Below the pieces are notes generated by a model. That model did not search any database and had not been told where the DNA came from. It saw only the letters and a list, made by a program, of their open reading frames with translations. The translations under genes were made by a program, and so were the position numbers. This document shows, piece after piece, positions 62,700 to 64,000 of a stretch of 64,000 nt of DNA (within the stretch, counting starts at the first letter, position 1; each line of letters starts with the position of its first letter). Source of the stretch: Vitis vinifera (Eukaryota; Streptophyta; Magnoliopsida; Vitales; Vitaceae); assembly GCF_030704535.1 (NCBI RefSeq), contig NC_081812.1:19167501-19231500 (forward strand), in the 5' to 3' direction.

Positions 62700-64000
62700 C
62701 ATGAAAATCAACACAATCAAAGTTGTATAATTTGAATTTCACAGAGTTTGAGGCTCAAAATTTATCAATTTCGCACAAGGAGAAAGAAGTTCACATGAAA
62801 ACTTCAAGTTTCACATGGACATGCGAAATGATAAGTGGCATGCCAAACAATTGCCAAAAACCTTTAGAAATAACTCAATTCAGATCAATCTCACGTCAAC
62901 ATGTGAACTAGTTTCCAAAAACCTTTAGAATGTCACCCTTGTTTCAATTCGCATGACTATATGAACTTAGCTTCCTCCCCGTTTCTCTTTGTGCAGTTCA
63001 CTTCAATTATCCATATCTTTCTTATTTCAGTTCCGATTTGTATATCGTTTGAAGCGTTGGACTTTTGACTTCTTGAACTTTGAAATGATTTATAGCATGC
63101 TCAAAAATTACCTTGGAAAGTGCTCCAAATTTCAGTTCAAAGTCACTTTAATTTGAATGTTTAAAACTTCAAGTTATGTCCTTCAACCTTCTTTCTCATA
63201 TTTATTTAATCTCCAACTCTTTCCATAACCTTCATTTTTCATCTCTCATATAATGAATTGCTCAATTTTCATTTGTCAAAATTTTCATCATACTTCACAC
63301 TCTTGGAGCTTCTTTTAGCACATTTAGTAATTTGTTCACGATATATGTTAGATCCATGGTTAGAGTCTTAGCAACAATTTGAGTTAAGTTGAGTGAGTTG
63401 AGCCTTTACAGTTGCATAGTTTATTCCGACATGTTTCATTAGAGCACAATTTGTGGCTTTAATTAGTTGCGGCAAATCCTGTTTTTGCTAGAGGTACTTT
63501 CAGTTATTGCTATTGATTAGTGAGAATTTGAGTTTGTTTCGGTGCCATCAATTAAGCTCTAACTAATTGTGGCTCCTTCATTAAAAAGTAATTTTAATTT
63601 TAATGTTTAAATTGAAATTAACACCTAATTTATATTTGTTGCAATGCCCAAGTAATATATTTTTCTAATATTTTTAATTTTATACGAGGGACTCCAAGCC
63701 TAACTCTTGTTAGCCCCTAATTCCTATGGAGAGCTATCAAGAAACAATGAAAATTCTGACGCCCTTCGTTAGATTGTGTCTTATTATAATGTCAAGTGAT
63801 TAAAAGTTTATCTACTCAAATGGGATGTTCAATTCCAAAATTACCTTTTCATACAAAGAGAACGACAATTTTAATTGCACAATTTACCTTAATTCAATTA
63901 TGACAACTGAGTAATATGTATTTCTCCAATGCCGAATAATCTCATCATTTCTCCAATATATATTGATAGGAGTTTAGCTTTCTTTCTCCATTCATGAAAT
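62700..64000. other. Intergenic DNA to the end of the window
   Basis: No gene recognised. A 62-codon frame at 62723-62911 has no known motif. Part of this could belong to a decayed retroelement next to the LTR remnant, but I cannot support that. Confidence 0.35.

Overview
The window reads as nuclear DNA of a dicot plant. Genes have many introns with GT-AG borders, intergenic DNA is very AT-rich, and the proteins are plant-specific types (CSLA mannan synthase, AHL AT-hook protein, CYP76-type P450, P-class PPR protein, plastid type II peroxiredoxin). Protein sequences and retroelement style fit a woody eudicot such as grapevine (Vitis). That organism call is inference, since no search was possible.

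Layout, left to right. 1-1200: broken end of an old Ty1/copia element. 2533-7970 (-): 17-exon cytosolic enolase, rebuilt exon by exon to exactly 444 residues, with a non-LTR retroelement tail in intron 8. 8290-8700: short inverted repeat and tRNA-like remnants. 12337-12975 (+): intronless plastid peroxiredoxin IIE. 16813-19287 (-): intronless P-class PPR protein with 19 repeats. 20461-23874 (-): nine-exon CSLA9-like glucomannan synthase, 533 residues. 30994-31452 (-): small acidic hydrophilic protein. 32413-33677 and 34350-35412 (+): tandem pair of FCP1/HAD-like genes, the first with a doubtful splice site and the second a pseudogene. 36077-40476 (-): five-exon AHL protein with two AT-hooks and a PPC domain. 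45436-50209 (+): young-looking, complete Ty1/copia element with LTRs that read identically and a 5-bp target duplication. 52183-53871 (+): DUF3475/DUF668 (PSI-like) protein. 54490-55232 and 56188-57629: an old relative and a clear hAT-type DNA transposon with an 8-bp target duplication. 58595-60212 (-): two-exon CYP76-type P450. 61487-61616: fragment of a NADH-glutamate synthase gene. About 62440-62690: remnant of a copia-type LTR.

The genes do not form a pathway or operon; they are unrelated, separately transcribed genes (glycolysis, plastid redox, organelle RNA processing, cell-wall mannan, chromatin, specialised metabolism). I found no clearly new biological system. The points most worth a second look are the two GC-AG introns, the decaying FCP-like tandem pair, the hAT element with internal tandem repeats that may be captured host sequence, the glutamate synthase fragment, and the very recent copia insertion upstream of the PSI-like gene.
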